NCBI GenBank assembly: GCA_033762255.1
Contig: JANRLT010000007.1
Location: 62,001 to 126,000, forward strand
Source of the DNA: Pirellulales bacterium
GTDB lineage: Bacteria; Planctomycetota; Planctomycetia; Pirellulales; JALHPA01
DNA length: 64,000 nt
Direction of reading: 5' to 3'
How positions within the stretch are numbered: position 1 is the stretch's first letter; each line of letters begins with the position of its first letter. Shown in pieces: positions 41,656 to 52,000 of this stretch. The notes below the pieces were generated by a model. The model was not told the DNA's origin, made no database searches, and was given only the letters and a program-made list of their open reading frames with translations. A program made the translations under genes and the position numbers.

Positions 41656-44600
41656 TTAAGGTGTGGGTTTCTTATATCGCGCGCCGATAACGATGCCATG
41701 ATTGCCGTTGCCGCTTTGGTCAAAAGCAAAGTCTCCAGAATCAACGGTGAAATCGAATAGCGCCGCTGTTTGTGGTGTTTTTTGCAAATTCTCGGGAGAG
41801 GTAAAGGAATCGGTGTATTCGACTCCCCGCGAGATGCGCACCGCGCGCATCGTTCCTTGAAAGTATCCATGAGCAAGATTCACACCAAAATACGAGTCAG
41901 GATCCGCGCCTACCATCATGCACAGTCCAGAAAGCCGCGTGCAGCGATTGACATCCTTACGAACTTCTTGCAGTTTACCATTCAGGTATAAGCGGAGTTC
42001 CTTGCCATCCCAAACGCCAGCGACATGTTGCCACTTTCGCAGTCGTAATACCCCGCGCGAGGTGGCCATGGAGTAATTTTCGGTCCAATACCTTCTATGC
42101 TTATGGTAATTGGTGGTGCAAAGGGCGATACTCCACCGATTATCCAGGGTTTCCAGCGACATCGAGCCTGCATCCGTCGCACTAATGAGGGAGATCCAGG
42201 AATCGATTCCAGGTAAGTAAGAAGTTGGTTTGACAATGGCTTCCAGTGTCCAGGGTGGCTGTCCGTCAAAATGCAGACTCGGAATAATGACATAGTCGAG
42301 ATCCCCGTCGAATTCCAATCCCTCCTGTCCGGGGACGCCCTTTTGGTCCGTCGCCGCGGCCTCTAATTTTCGCCACTTCTCTGTTAATTCCAGCGCATCG
42401 GCAGCATCACTCCGCGCGAGTTTCTCCCGTAGCAAGTCGTTGGCCAGGCGGGACGCTTCCTGGGATTTGCCTTGCCTGAGAAAACAACTAACCATGCCAA
42501 CGCGAGCATCGATATTCTGGCCGGGCGACTTGGATTGGGTGATCAATTCTTGATAGATCCGTTCGGCTTCTGCATAACGTCCCGCGCTTTCCAGGACATT
42601 TCCCAGAAGCATTTTGAGTCGCAAAGTTTGGGGGTGCAATGGGCTATATTTAACCTGACAGATCTTCAATGCATCCTCTACCGCCTTTAGCGCGAGAGAA
42701 TCTTTATTTTGCGCGCTATAGGTTTCCACCAAAAAATATAGTTTAAGTTCCGATTGTTTATCTTCAACACCCCACCCGCTCTGAATCGTTTTGGCAAATT
42801 CCGACAATAGTTCGGTATATTTTGATTCTTCGCCAAGTGTCTGGTAAAGCGTGACAAGATGATCCAAGGCATTCGTGAGCCTGGACTTGGATAACGCGGG
42901 AATATGAGCGTCACGTTCTTGCATCCCCCGGTATCCGGACAACAGCAGCGGTTCTGCCTGGGAATACTTTTTTTGTCCCAGCAATGCGGCACCCAAGAGC
43001 GATTGGACATGAAAAGCTTCCCAGTGATCCGGGGACTTAGCCTTGTAAATCGCCAAGCACTGGCGTAGCAATGGTTCAGCCTCGGCATAGGAATTGAGCT
43101 GCATCAGGTTGTGGGACTCTGTGATTAAGCGTTCAATCGCTTGCCGATCTTCGGACTGGAGTTTGGCCGGGGCATCCACCGGAGCCGTACTAGCCAGAAG
43201 GGGCTTGGCGGGATTTGTGTTCTTGCGGACGGGCACTTCCCACTGTTTTGCTTTCTCTGGCATCTCCCAAGCGGAATAGAGCTTGAAAAGTCGCACCTGG
43301 GCTTCTTCCAAGGTTTTTTTACGAAGATTGTCAGGGATTTTTTCCGCGCGGTCCTTCAGCCCCGCATAACCCTTTAGCAGTAATGGTTCGGCATCGGCAT
43401 ATTTTAATTCGCCCACCAGGGCTTCCCCCAAGAGGGAATGAGCGTTGTACGTAGTCCACTCCTCAGGTTGATTTTGCACACGCCATTCTTGACATACTTT
43501 CAGGATCTCGCGTGCTTCCTGGTATTTTTCCTGCAGAATCAAATTTTTTCCCAATAAGGCTTGGAATACCATCACTTCCTCGGTCTTGGCTTTCACCCGC
43601 TTGGCATCCACCAGCGCCATGCGCAGCGCATTCTCCATTTCGGCATATTGGGCACGGTCGGCATAATTTCTGCTAACGATCAGCCAGAAGTTGAAAATTT
43701 GAGTCGCGTTAAGTTTCTGCAGGTAGCCACTCGCGGTGTCGGGACGGTTCCATTGCCAGTACAGCGACGCCAGTTGTATTGTGCATTCGTCTATTAATTG
43801 CAGATCCTCGGTATTAAAAACAATGGACCTGAATAAACGAGAGGTACCAAAGAAATTACCGACACTGGGCGCTGTGCCTCTGAATTCCTTGTCAAGTGTC
43901 ACAAGAATTTGTTCCGCTTCGGCAAACTTGGCTTGGGCAATCAAGCAGCTTGAGAGTCCTAATTGGACCATGTGTATTTCCCTTTGCGGCAGGAATTGAT
44001 TATTGGCGGGATCGCTCTGCAGTAAGTCCAGGATTTCCCGTATTGCCGTTTCAGCCTGGGCATATTGTGAAAGCTCAAGCAAGGTTCCCGCATGTGCGTC
44101 CAAATGCTGGCACAGCACGGTCATATGAATATTATTTTTTAGGAAATCCGCGCGGTAGTAGGCGACCAATGCGCGTTGCATGCGTTCCTGTCCCTCCAAG
44201 TCGCCTGTTACCAGGTAGGCCATAATTAATAACGAACGGACCGTTTGCGGGTTCTTCAGTGTCTTCCCTTCGTCCGCCAGCATTTCCTCCAACAAGACAA
44301 TTGCTTCTTCATTTCGTCCCGTATTCACTAAATAGATCGCTAATTCCTGTTTCAATTCATGGGTATAAGTATGCGCTTTTCCGTACATCGATTCCCAAGT
44401 CCGCAGTATATCCTGGAGTAAGGCAATCGCCTCTGGCTTATGATCCAAGCCATATTGAAGGTTTGCCTGGCTGCGTAGCGCGCGGATGCGCCAGAAATTA
44501 ATCGGGCTAAACGCGCGATTTGCCCTGGGTAGCATGGTTTCCAGCAAGTCATTGGCTTCCGCGAACTTTTCTCTTTCGATTAGTTCCTCGACAAAAATGA

Positions 44601-46614
44601 TGGCGGCCCTGATTCGCAAGGGATCTTCCTCCGCCAATAGTGTTTTTGCCTTTTCATATACGGCTTTCGTTTGCTTTAATGGCCAGTTTGCATAGGGATC
44701 GTCGGTGGTTTGCAGCCCCCCGCAACTCGCCAGAAACCACTCAATTTCAAGGATTTCCCGCGGATCGCTGGCTGGGTTGGATTTTTCCCGCAGCAGCAGT
44801 TCCCGCATGAGCTTAATCGCACGATTTGGCTGGTTAAGATGCAGATACGCATCCGCCAAACATTTCACGAGATTCCGATAAGTCGCGTTGTCAATTGTTT
44901 GTGTCGTTTCAAAATAAATTCGGGACTTCTCCCCGACGTCTACAGCCTTTTGATCCAACCCTAATTCCATATAGACTTTTGCCAAGACCGCCTGGACTTC
45001 GGCGCGCACCCGAGGTTGCTTGTCAAAGCGTTGATCGATGCGGCTTGCCGCCCGATCAAGCAGCGCGCGGAGCTTGATCTCGGGATCGGGGGCCAACCCC
45101 GCGCTTTCTTGTGTTTGCGGATCGGCTAACAACAATAGATCATTCTGCAGAAAATCCTTGATCGCGAGGGCAAGGGCAGAATTTTCAACGGCGAGCGCGC
45201 TTTGCTTGATCGCTTCAAGTTTTTGTTCGTTCGCCAGCTTGGCACTGCTAATCGCCTTCCTGCTGGCCAGTTCAGCCAGTTGGCGTTGCTGAGTTTCTGC
45301 TTCTCGCGCGGTATTTGCCTCATCGCGCTCCAATCGGGCCGTATAAAAGCCCCAAGCCGTGCCGACAATCCCAACCGCCAGCGAAGCGAAAAGCAGCAGG
45401 CCAAATCCCACCAGTTTTTTATTTCTATGCAGAAACTTGCGAAATTTGTAATGCATGCTTGGCGGGCAAGCCTCCACCGCTTCGTCATTCAGATAACGTT
45501 CTATATCCCGCGCCAGACCGTTAGCCGTCTCATAACGCCGACTTCGTTCTTTTTCCAACGACTTCATGACAATCCAATCAAGATCTCCCCGGATGGAGCG
45601 AGTCAATTTACCTGGATCAAGTCTCCGTTGGGCCGCAATGCTGGGGAGACTGGCACTGCCGCTGAGCCGCGTGCTCGGCTTGACGGGTTCCACCTCCTTG
45701 ATAAGACGCAGGATCTCATTGAGCGCGGCTTTGTGGAATTGCTGTTTTTGCAATGGGGTCGTGCCGGTCAGCAATTCATAGAGGATGACTCCCAACGAAT
45801 AAATATCGCTGCGGGTGTCAATATCCAGATTATTAAACTCCGCTTGCTCGGGACTCATGTAGAGGGGAGTCCCCACCATCACACCGTGCGCCGTGTACAG
45901 CGACTGTTCGGTCAGGGATTGGTGCATAGCCTTGGCTAAGCCAAAATCGATGACCTTGGCTACTGGTTTGCCGTCGTAAAGACAAACTAAAATATTCGAC
46001 GGTTTTAAATCTCGATGAATAATCCCTTTTTGATGGGCATGTTGCACCGCTTGGCAAACTGCTGTAAAGAGCTGCAACCTTTCTCGGAGCGGCATCTGGG
46101 CATCGTCACAAAATTGCATTAACGGCACGCCCTTGACGTACTCCATGACAAAGTACGGTCGTCCCTGTTCGGTCAAACCGCCGTCATAGACCTTGGCGAT
46201 ATTCGGGTGGTCCATCAGCGCGAGCGCTTGGCGTTCAGCGCTAAATCTAGCTAACACTTGCCGAGAGTCCATGCCCGGTTTGACAAGCTTGAGCGCCACT
46301 TTACGACGAATGGGTTTTGCCTGCTCCGCAACCCAAACTGTCCCCATGCCACCTTCGCCGATGGCCTCCAATAATTTATAACGACCAGCGATGATTTCAC
46401 CCTCGCGAAATCCTATCGATTGATCGGTCGTGTCACCCAGAACTACATCGGGCCTGCCCTCTAAAAAGCTTCCCATCTGCTGATGCGCCGCCAATAAAGC
46501 CGCCACATGTTCGCGTAGCTGATGATCCTCCCCGCAAGCTTGATCCAGAAAGGCGGCCTGTTCCCGAGGCTCACTGATTGCCAAGGCGTTTACAAAGATT
46601 TCTTGCTCGCGCAT
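41656..46614 (-). CDS. Giant Ser/Thr protein kinase with TPR region and C-terminal LamG-like domain
   Basis: The protein has 1652 residues. The Hanks-type kinase domain spans about 79-380: GEGGMGTVW (P-loop), VALKLVK (Lys109), HRDLKPSNIL (200-209), DFGLA (223), GTPLYMSPEQ. One membrane helix lies at about 401-425 (LVGFGLLLFASLAVGIVGTA). The remaining 1200 residues are outside the cytoplasm: a helical stretch, then many TPR-like repeats (for example AEPLLLKGYAGLKDRAEKIP and AEPLLRQCLAIYKAKSPDHW), and at the end a LamG/concanavalin-like domain from about 1440 (LEFDGDLDYVIIPSL, WTLEAIVKPTSYLP, WQHVAGVWDGKELRLYLNGK). It is preceded on the same strand by an ECF sigma gene, the usual planctomycete arrangement. 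Confidence 0.93.
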   Translation of the reverse strand: MREQEIFVNALAISEPREQAAFLDQACGEDHQLREHVAALLAAHQQMGSFLEGRPDVVLGDTTDQSIGFREGEIIAGRYKLLEAIGEGGMGTVWVAEQAKPIRRKVALKLVKPGMDSRQVLARFSAERQALALMDHPNIAKVYDGGLTEQGRPYFVMEYVKGVPLMQFCDDAQMPLRERLQLFTAVCQAVQHAHQKGIIHRDLKPSNILVCLYDGKPVAKVIDFGLAKAMHQSLTEQSLYTAHGVMVGTPLYMSPEQAEFNNLDIDTRSDIYSLGVILYELLTGTTPLQKQQFHKAALNEILRLIKEVEPVKPSTRLSGSASLPSIAAQRRLDPGKLTRSIRGDLDWIVMKSLEKERSRRYETANGLARDIERYLNDEAVEACPPSMHYKFRKFLHRNKKLVGFGLLLFASLAVGIVGTAWGFYTARLERDEANTAREAETQQRQLAELASRKAISSAKLANEQKLEAIKQSALAVENSALALAIKDFLQNDLLLLADPQTQESAGLAPDPEIKLRALLDRAASRIDQRFDKQPRVRAEVQAVLAKVYMELGLDQKAVDVGEKSRIYFETTQTIDNATYRNLVKCLADAYLHLNQPNRAIKLMRELLLREKSNPASDPREILEIEWFLASCGGLQTTDDPYANWPLKQTKAVYEKAKTLLAEEDPLRIRAAIIFVEELIEREKFAEANDLLETMLPRANRAFSPINFWRIRALRSQANLQYGLDHKPEAIALLQDILRTWESMYGKAHTYTHELKQELAIYLVNTGRNEEAIVLLEEMLADEGKTLKNPQTVRSLLIMAYLVTGDLEGQERMQRALVAYYRADFLKNNIHMTVLCQHLDAHAGTLLELSQYAQAETAIREILDLLQSDPANNQFLPQREIHMVQLGLSSCLIAQAKFAEAEQILVTLDKEFRGTAPSVGNFFGTSRLFRSIVFNTEDLQLIDECTIQLASLYWQWNRPDTASGYLQKLNATQIFNFWLIVSRNYADRAQYAEMENALRMALVDAKRVKAKTEEVMVFQALLGKNLILQEKYQEAREILKVCQEWRVQNQPEEWTTYNAHSLLGEALVGELKYADAEPLLLKGYAGLKDRAEKIPDNLRKKTLEEAQVRLFKLYSAWEMPEKAKQWEVPVRKNTNPAKPLLASTAPVDAPAKLQSEDRQAIERLITESHNLMQLNSYAEAEPLLRQCLAIYKAKSPDHWEAFHVQSLLGAALLGQKKYSQAEPLLLSGYRGMQERDAHIPALSKSRLTNALDHLVTLYQTLGEESKYTELLSEFAKTIQSGWGVEDKQSELKLYFLVETYSAQNKDSLALKAVEDALKICQVKYSPLHPQTLRLKMLLGNVLESAGRYAEAERIYQELITQSKSPGQNIDARVGMVSCFLRQGKSQEASRLANDLLREKLARSDAADALELTEKWRKLEAAATDQKGVPGQEGLEFDGDLDYVIIPSLHFDGQPPWTLEAIVKPTSYLPGIDSWISLISATDAGSMSLETLDNRWSIALCTTNYHKHRRYWTENYSMATSRGVLRLRKWQHVAGVWDGKELRLYLNGKLQEVRKDVNRCTRLSGLCMMVGADPDSYFGVNLAHGYFQGTMRAVRISRGVEYTDSFTSPENLQKTPQTAALFDFTVDSGDFAFDQSGNGNHGIVIGARYKKPTP

Positions 46615-46752
46615 CGCAGCCTCTTAGTTCATGAGGGTAACCAAGTCTCCGATTATCATGCGAATAATGGCAACGCGGTCCGCCAAAATTTTAACTGCTT
46701 TCTTGTAAATTCGCTTCATGGTAGATGTAATATAAGCTGGTAATTCGATCCC

Positions 46753-47301
46753 TTATTGTTTTATCTCTTTATACAGAAAAGACTTAGCGTAAGCCCAGAT
46801 TCTTTCGGCGGTCCGTTCGCTCACACCCAAAATTTCGGCGGCGGCCGAATTGGAGAAACCGGCAAAAAACCGCAACTTTACCAATTCTGCTGCCTGCGGG
46901 TCTTGCTGCTCAAGGGTTTGCAAGGCTGTCGAAAGGGTCTCCAAGTCGGGGACGGGTTTAGTCTGAGGTAAGTCTTGCAATTCGCATCGCCGCCAATTTG
47001 CGCCCCGTTTAATGGTTTTTTTTCGCCGCGCTTGTTCGATCAGAATTCGACGCATGGCTTCCGCTGCGGCACCAAAGAAATATCGCCGATTTGTAAAAGT
47101 CTGACTACTATCGGATCCAACCAAGCGTAGATATGCTTCGTGAACCAGTGCTGTGGCTTGGAGTGTTTGCCCAGACTGCTCCTGCGCCACTTGGGCAGAG
47201 GCTAATCGATGCAACTCTTTGTAGACCAAAGGTAGCAATTGCCCTATCGCAACTGTGTCGCCTGCTTCGATTTGTGCAAACAGACCAGTAAGCTCGGACA
47301 T
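46753..47301 (-). CDS. ECF sigma factor linked to a Ser/Thr kinase
   Basis: The protein has 182 residues. Region 2 covers about 10-85 (LLPLVYKELHRLASAQV, LVHEAYLRLVG, FFGAAAEAMRRILIEQARR), and region 4 covers about 125-178 (LVKLRFFAGFSNSAAAEILG, VSERTAERIWAYAKSFLY). The form matches the acidobacterial/planctomycete sigma-70 subfamily often encoded beside Ser/Thr kinases. The kinase gene starts 138 bases downstream on the same strand, so phosphorylation control of the sigma factor is likely but inferred. No anti-sigma gene is visible. Confidence 0.93.
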   Translation of the reverse strand: MSELTGLFAQIEAGDTVAIGQLLPLVYKELHRLASAQVAQEQSGQTLQATALVHEAYLRLVGSDSSQTFTNRRYFFGAAAEAMRRILIEQARRKKTIKRGANWRRCELQDLPQTKPVPDLETLSTALQTLEQQDPQAAELVKLRFFAGFSNSAAAEILGVSERTAERIWAYAKSFLYKEIKQ

Positions 47302-47971
47302 TTCAAATGTTGATCTAGTGAAATTTATTTTGATATTTCACGATTTTTAGCATATTACAAGTTGCTAAACAAACAAAATAAACCTGGCTTACTTTACCGC
47401 GTTTTTTTGTTCGAATACCGAGGTGTGACAAAATTTCCATAGAAATGTTAGAGTTCAGTTCCCCCCACACCCCGGCTGCACCCTTAATACAGGTTAGGTA
47501 AAACAGGGAAATTTGCGGGAGAGGGGGGAGGCGGAATGCCGCAATCTGTCAGCTCGTCTTTCGCCACGGCCTAAAGATCAGGCGGGCTGACTCTTGCAAC
47601 ATCAAGCTTCGCTTATCCGGCCCTAGACTTAAGCCGCCCCAAAAATGAACACAACCTGAACAATTAATGATACAGCACGCATAACGATTAGAAATACTAA
47701 TCAAAATAAGAACGCTTTTGTGAAATTTTAATAAAGCTTTAATTCTCAAGTTAGCTCCTAGCGTTTTTGAAAAAATATCACAAACACTTGATAATAAATA
47801 ACTTATATTCATTCTATCAACCCTCGAATAGGCCACCCCCAGAACCTAGACTGGTGGGTCGTTGTCACCCAAGTCCTTGACAAAAACCATAATTCTTCCT
47901 ATTTTATCATTCGCACTTGAAATAGTGCTCCAGCTTTGTATTTGCATTTCTGATTCTGAGATGGGCCCCTC
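47302..47971. other. AT-rich intergenic region between sigma factor and LysR genes
   Basis: The 670 bases contain only short, poorly supported frames (for example 47549-47836 on minus, Cys/Ser/Leu-rich with no domain). The region is AT-rich, as expected for the divergent promoters of the sigma and LysR genes, and holds no repeat of the families described here. Confidence 0.45.
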
Positions 47972-48961
47972 ATGCATTTGAAATCCCTGAAAATTTTCTG
48001 CGATGTGGTTTCCCGCCGCAGTTTTTCCAAGGCTGCCGACGACAATAACATTTCCCAGTCGGGTGTCAGCCAGGTAATTAACCAACTGGAAGCCCGGGTG
48101 GCGGTCAAGTTGATCGACCGTTCGAAGCGGCCATTTGGCCTAACTCCCGAAGGGGAAATGTATTACGACGGCTGCCGTAAACTGGTGGACCGCTATTTTG
48201 CCCTCGAGGAAGAAGTTCGCTCTCTGCATGGCGAGGTCGCCGGGCGCGTCCGGGTGGCATCGATTTATTCCATCGGCCTCACCCACATGAGCCGCTACAT
48301 CCAGGAATACATGGGCCAATATCCGAAGGCGAACGTGCGGTTAGAGTACTTACACCCGCATCGGGTATACGAAGCGGTAGAAAACGACCAGGCGGATTTG
48401 GGGTTGGTCAGCTATCCCAAGGCATCCCGCACGTTAAAGGCGATCCCCTGGCGGGATGAGCCGATGCACCTGATTTGTGCTCCCGGGAACAAATTTGCCA
48501 ACCAGACCGAGGTGGACCTGGGGGAACTGAACGGCGTGACCATGATCGGCTTTGACAGCGATCTGACCATCCGTCGCGAGATCGACCGGGTGCTGGCCCT
48601 GCACCAAAGCGAAGTGAAGGTGACGATGGAGTTTGACAATATCGAAACCATCAAACGGGCGATCGAAATTGACGCTGGCGTGGCGATTTTGCCGGAACCG
48701 ACCGTCGCCCGTGAAGTCGCGGCCGGCAGTTTGGTGGCGATTCCCATCCAGGGGGAAGAACTGGTGCGGCCGATTGGCATTTTGGTGCGACGGGGCAAAG
48801 AGCTAGGCGTGACGATTCGCCGATTTATCGAACTGCTGCGTCAGAATAGCGAAGTGGTGTTAAGTTCGCCCGCGGGATCAACCCACGCCCCGGGCAATCC
48901 CAAGGGGAGCCCCGGCCCGTTAAATGGCACGGTTGCGGAATACGCCATCGCCGGAAATTGA
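47972..48961 (+). CDS. LysR-family regulator upstream of gltBD
   Basis: The protein has 329 residues. The N-terminal helix-turn-helix (1-60) contains FCDVVSRRSFSKAADDNNIS and VSQVINQLEARVAVKLIDR, the standard LysR form. The effector-binding domain covers about 90-295 with RVASIYSIGLTHM, YEAVENDQADLGLVSYP and IDAGVAILPEPTVARE. Some members control cysteine or glutamate synthesis genes. It ends 59 bases before gltB on the same strand, unlike the usual divergent layout of gltC and gltAB. Control of gltBD in response to a nitrogen or carbon metabolite is inferred from position. Confidence 0.9.
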   Translation: MHLKSLKIFCDVVSRRSFSKAADDNNISQSGVSQVINQLEARVAVKLIDRSKRPFGLTPEGEMYYDGCRKLVDRYFALEEEVRSLHGEVAGRVRVASIYSIGLTHMSRYIQEYMGQYPKANVRLEYLHPHRVYEAVENDQADLGLVSYPKASRTLKAIPWRDEPMHLICAPGNKFANQTEVDLGELNGVTMIGFDSDLTIRREIDRVLALHQSEVKVTMEFDNIETIKRAIEIDAGVAILPEPTVAREVAAGSLVAIPIQGEELVRPIGILVRRGKELGVTIRRFIELLRQNSEVVLSSPAGSTHAPGNPKGSPGPLNGTVAEYAIAGN

Positions 48962-49020
48962 CTCGAAGATTCCCCGCTCATTTCCCTTACTTTACGACAA
49001 TATATAGCGGTTAGCGACTT

Positions 49021-52000
49021 ATGCGGAAATTAATCACCAATCACGGATTACCGGCCCCCCAGGGACTCTATCACCCGGAACAAGAACACGACGCTTGCGG
49101 CGTGGGCTTTGTCGTGAATATGCATGGTGTAAAAAGCCATCGCATCATTGAGCAAGGGATTGAAATCCTGGAGCACCTGGAACATCGCGGAGCCTGCGGC
49201 TGCGACCCGCAAACCGGCGACGGGGCCGGGATCTTGGTGCAGATGCCTGACGAATTTTTACGCGCGAAGGCCGCCGAGATTGGCATTACCCTGCCGCCGG
49301 TGGGGGATTATGCGGCGGGCAACATCTTTTTTATGCCGGATGACGCCGAGCGCGCCGAATGCGAGGCGCGGCTGGTCCAAGTGATCGAGGCCGAAGGGCA
49401 AATCTTTTTGGGCTGGCGGGATTTGCCGGTCGATAGCGGCGTCATCGGCCAATTGGCCCGCGATGTCGAGCCGCGCATTCGCCAGGCGTTTGTCGCCCGC
49501 GGCCCCCAGACCCCGCCGGAACTATTCGAATGGAAGCTGTTTGTCATTCGCAAGCGCGTCGGCGTGGCCACCTCCCAGGCCAATCTGGGCAAAAAGAAAT
49601 ACTTTTACATCAATTCGCTGTCATCGCGGACGCTGGTGTACAAAGGGCTGCTGTTGGCACCGCAGGTGTTCAAATACTACCCCGATTTGGCCGACCCCCG
49701 GTTCAATAGCGCGCTGGCGCTCGTGCATCAGCGGTATAGCACCAACACTTTTCCCACGTGGGACCTCGCGCATCCGTTTCGCTTTATCGCGCATAACGGT
49801 GAAATCAACACGCTCAAGGGAAATTACAACTGGATGCACGCCCGCGAGACCATGCTGGCCGATCCGCGCTACGGCGACGACATCAAAAAAATCTTTCCCA
49901 TTTGCACCCCCGGCGGGTCCGATTCGAAAATTTTTGATAATGTCCTGGAACTCTTGCTCCTCAGCGGCCGCTCCCTGCCGGAGGCCATGAGCATGATGAT
50001 CCCCGAGCCGTGGGCGGGGCACGAATCAATGAGCGACGAGCTCAAGGCCTATTACGAATATCAGGCCTGCCTGATGGAACCGTGGGACGGCCCCGCGGCC
50101 ATCGCCTTTACCGATGGCACGGTCATTGGCGGCTGCCTGGACCGCAACGGACTGCGTCCCTGCCGCTACTGGGTGTTAAAGGACGGCACGGTCATCATGG
50201 CCAGCGAGGCGGGCGTGCTGGATGTGCGACAAGACCAAGTCGAACATAAAGGCCGCCTCCGTCCGGGGCGGATGTTCCTGGTCGATACCGCGCAGCGGCG
50301 AATCATTAGCGATCAAGAAATCAAAGCCGGTCTGGCCGCCAAGCAGCCCTATCGCGAATGGATCAACACCCAACAAATCCGGCTAGAGAACCTGCCCGAG
50401 GCCGAATCGACCAATGGCCAGATTGATGGCGACCTGCTGACGCAGCAACGCGCGTTTGGGTACACGCTCGAGGATTTGCGGATCATCATGGGTCCGATGG
50501 CCGCGGATGGCTACGAGCCACTCGGTTCCATGGGGAATGACACGCCGCTGGCCGTATTATCTAACCGGCCGCAACTGCTGTACAACTATTTTAAGCAACT
50601 CTTTGCGCAGGTGACCAACCCTCCGCTGGACGCCATACGCGAAGAGATCATCACGATGATGATCACCACGATCGGCAGCGAGGGGAACCTCATGACCGAA
50701 ACGCCAGAGCAGTGCCACCTGCTGCGGCTGGAAATTCCGATCCTGTCCAACGCCGAACTAGCCAAGATCCGCCACTACAGCGATCAACGCCTACGGAACC
50801 AGACGTTCTCGATCCTCTTTCCCAAAAGCAGCGGCGCGGCGGGGATGCGGCAACGCCTGCAAGAGCTGCGCACCGAGGTTTCCGCCGCGATCCAGGCGGG
50901 TGTGTCGATCATCATCCTTTCAGATCGGGGCGTCAACCGCGACTTGGTTCCCATCCCCGCGCTCTTGGCCGTGGCCAATGTGCATAACCACCTCGTGCGG
51001 GAAGGGACCCGCACCCAGTGCGGCCTGGTTGTGGAAACCGGCGAAGCCCGCGAGGTGCACCACTTTGCCCTGCTGACCGGCTACGGCGCGGGGGCGGTCA
51101 ATCCTTATTTGGCCTACTCCACGCTGGAAAACATGCTGGCCGAGGGGTACCTCCCCAGCACGCTCAATAAAAAACTACTGGTCAAAAACTTTAACAAGGC
51201 CGTGGTGAAGGGACTGTTAAAGGTCATGTCCAAAATGGGCATTTCCACCCAGCAAAGCTACCGCGGCGCGCAAATTTTTGAGTCGGTCGGGCTTAACACC
51301 CCCTTTGTCCAAGAGTACTTTACCGGCACGCCCAGCCGGATCGAGGGGATCGGCCTGGAGGAAATCGCCGCCGAGGCCCTCCGTCGCCATGAACACGCTT
51401 ATCCCAAGATCAAGCCGGCGCAACTGTTGGACCTGGACGTGGGTGGCGAATACCAGTGGCGGCGCAAGGGGGAACTGCACGTCATGAACCCCGAAGTGGT
51501 CGCCAAACTCCAGCATTCCACCCAGTTGAACAGCCGCGAGGAATTTCGCAAGTTTTGCGCGGCCATCGACCAGCAAGAGCGTCAATTGTTGACCCTGCGG
51601 GGTTTGCTGGACTTTAAGAAAACCGCGCAGCCCATTCCGCTGGACCAGGTCGAACCCGCGACTGAAATCGTCAAGCGGTTTGCCACGGGGGCGATGTCCT
51701 TTGGCTCCATCAGCAAGGAAGCGCACGAGACCTTGGCCATTGCCATGAATCGGATTGGCGGCAAAAGCAACACCGGCGAAGGGGGGGAGGATCCCATCCG
51801 TTACACGCCCGACGCCAATGGCGACTCCCGCAAAAGCGCGATCAAGCAAGTCGCCAGCGGCCGCTTTGGCGTCACGAGCGAATATCTGGTCAGCGCCCAG
51901 GAATTGCAAATCAAAATGGCCCAAGGAGCCAAACCAGGCGAGGGGGGGCAACTTCCCGGCCACAAGGTTGATAAGGAAATTGCCCGCGTGCGGCATAGCA

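Noticed and set aside
47549-47836. 95-codon minus-strand frame in the sigma-LysR gap
   Set aside because: No domain, no ribosome binding site, and ordinary composition for AT-rich noncoding DNA.
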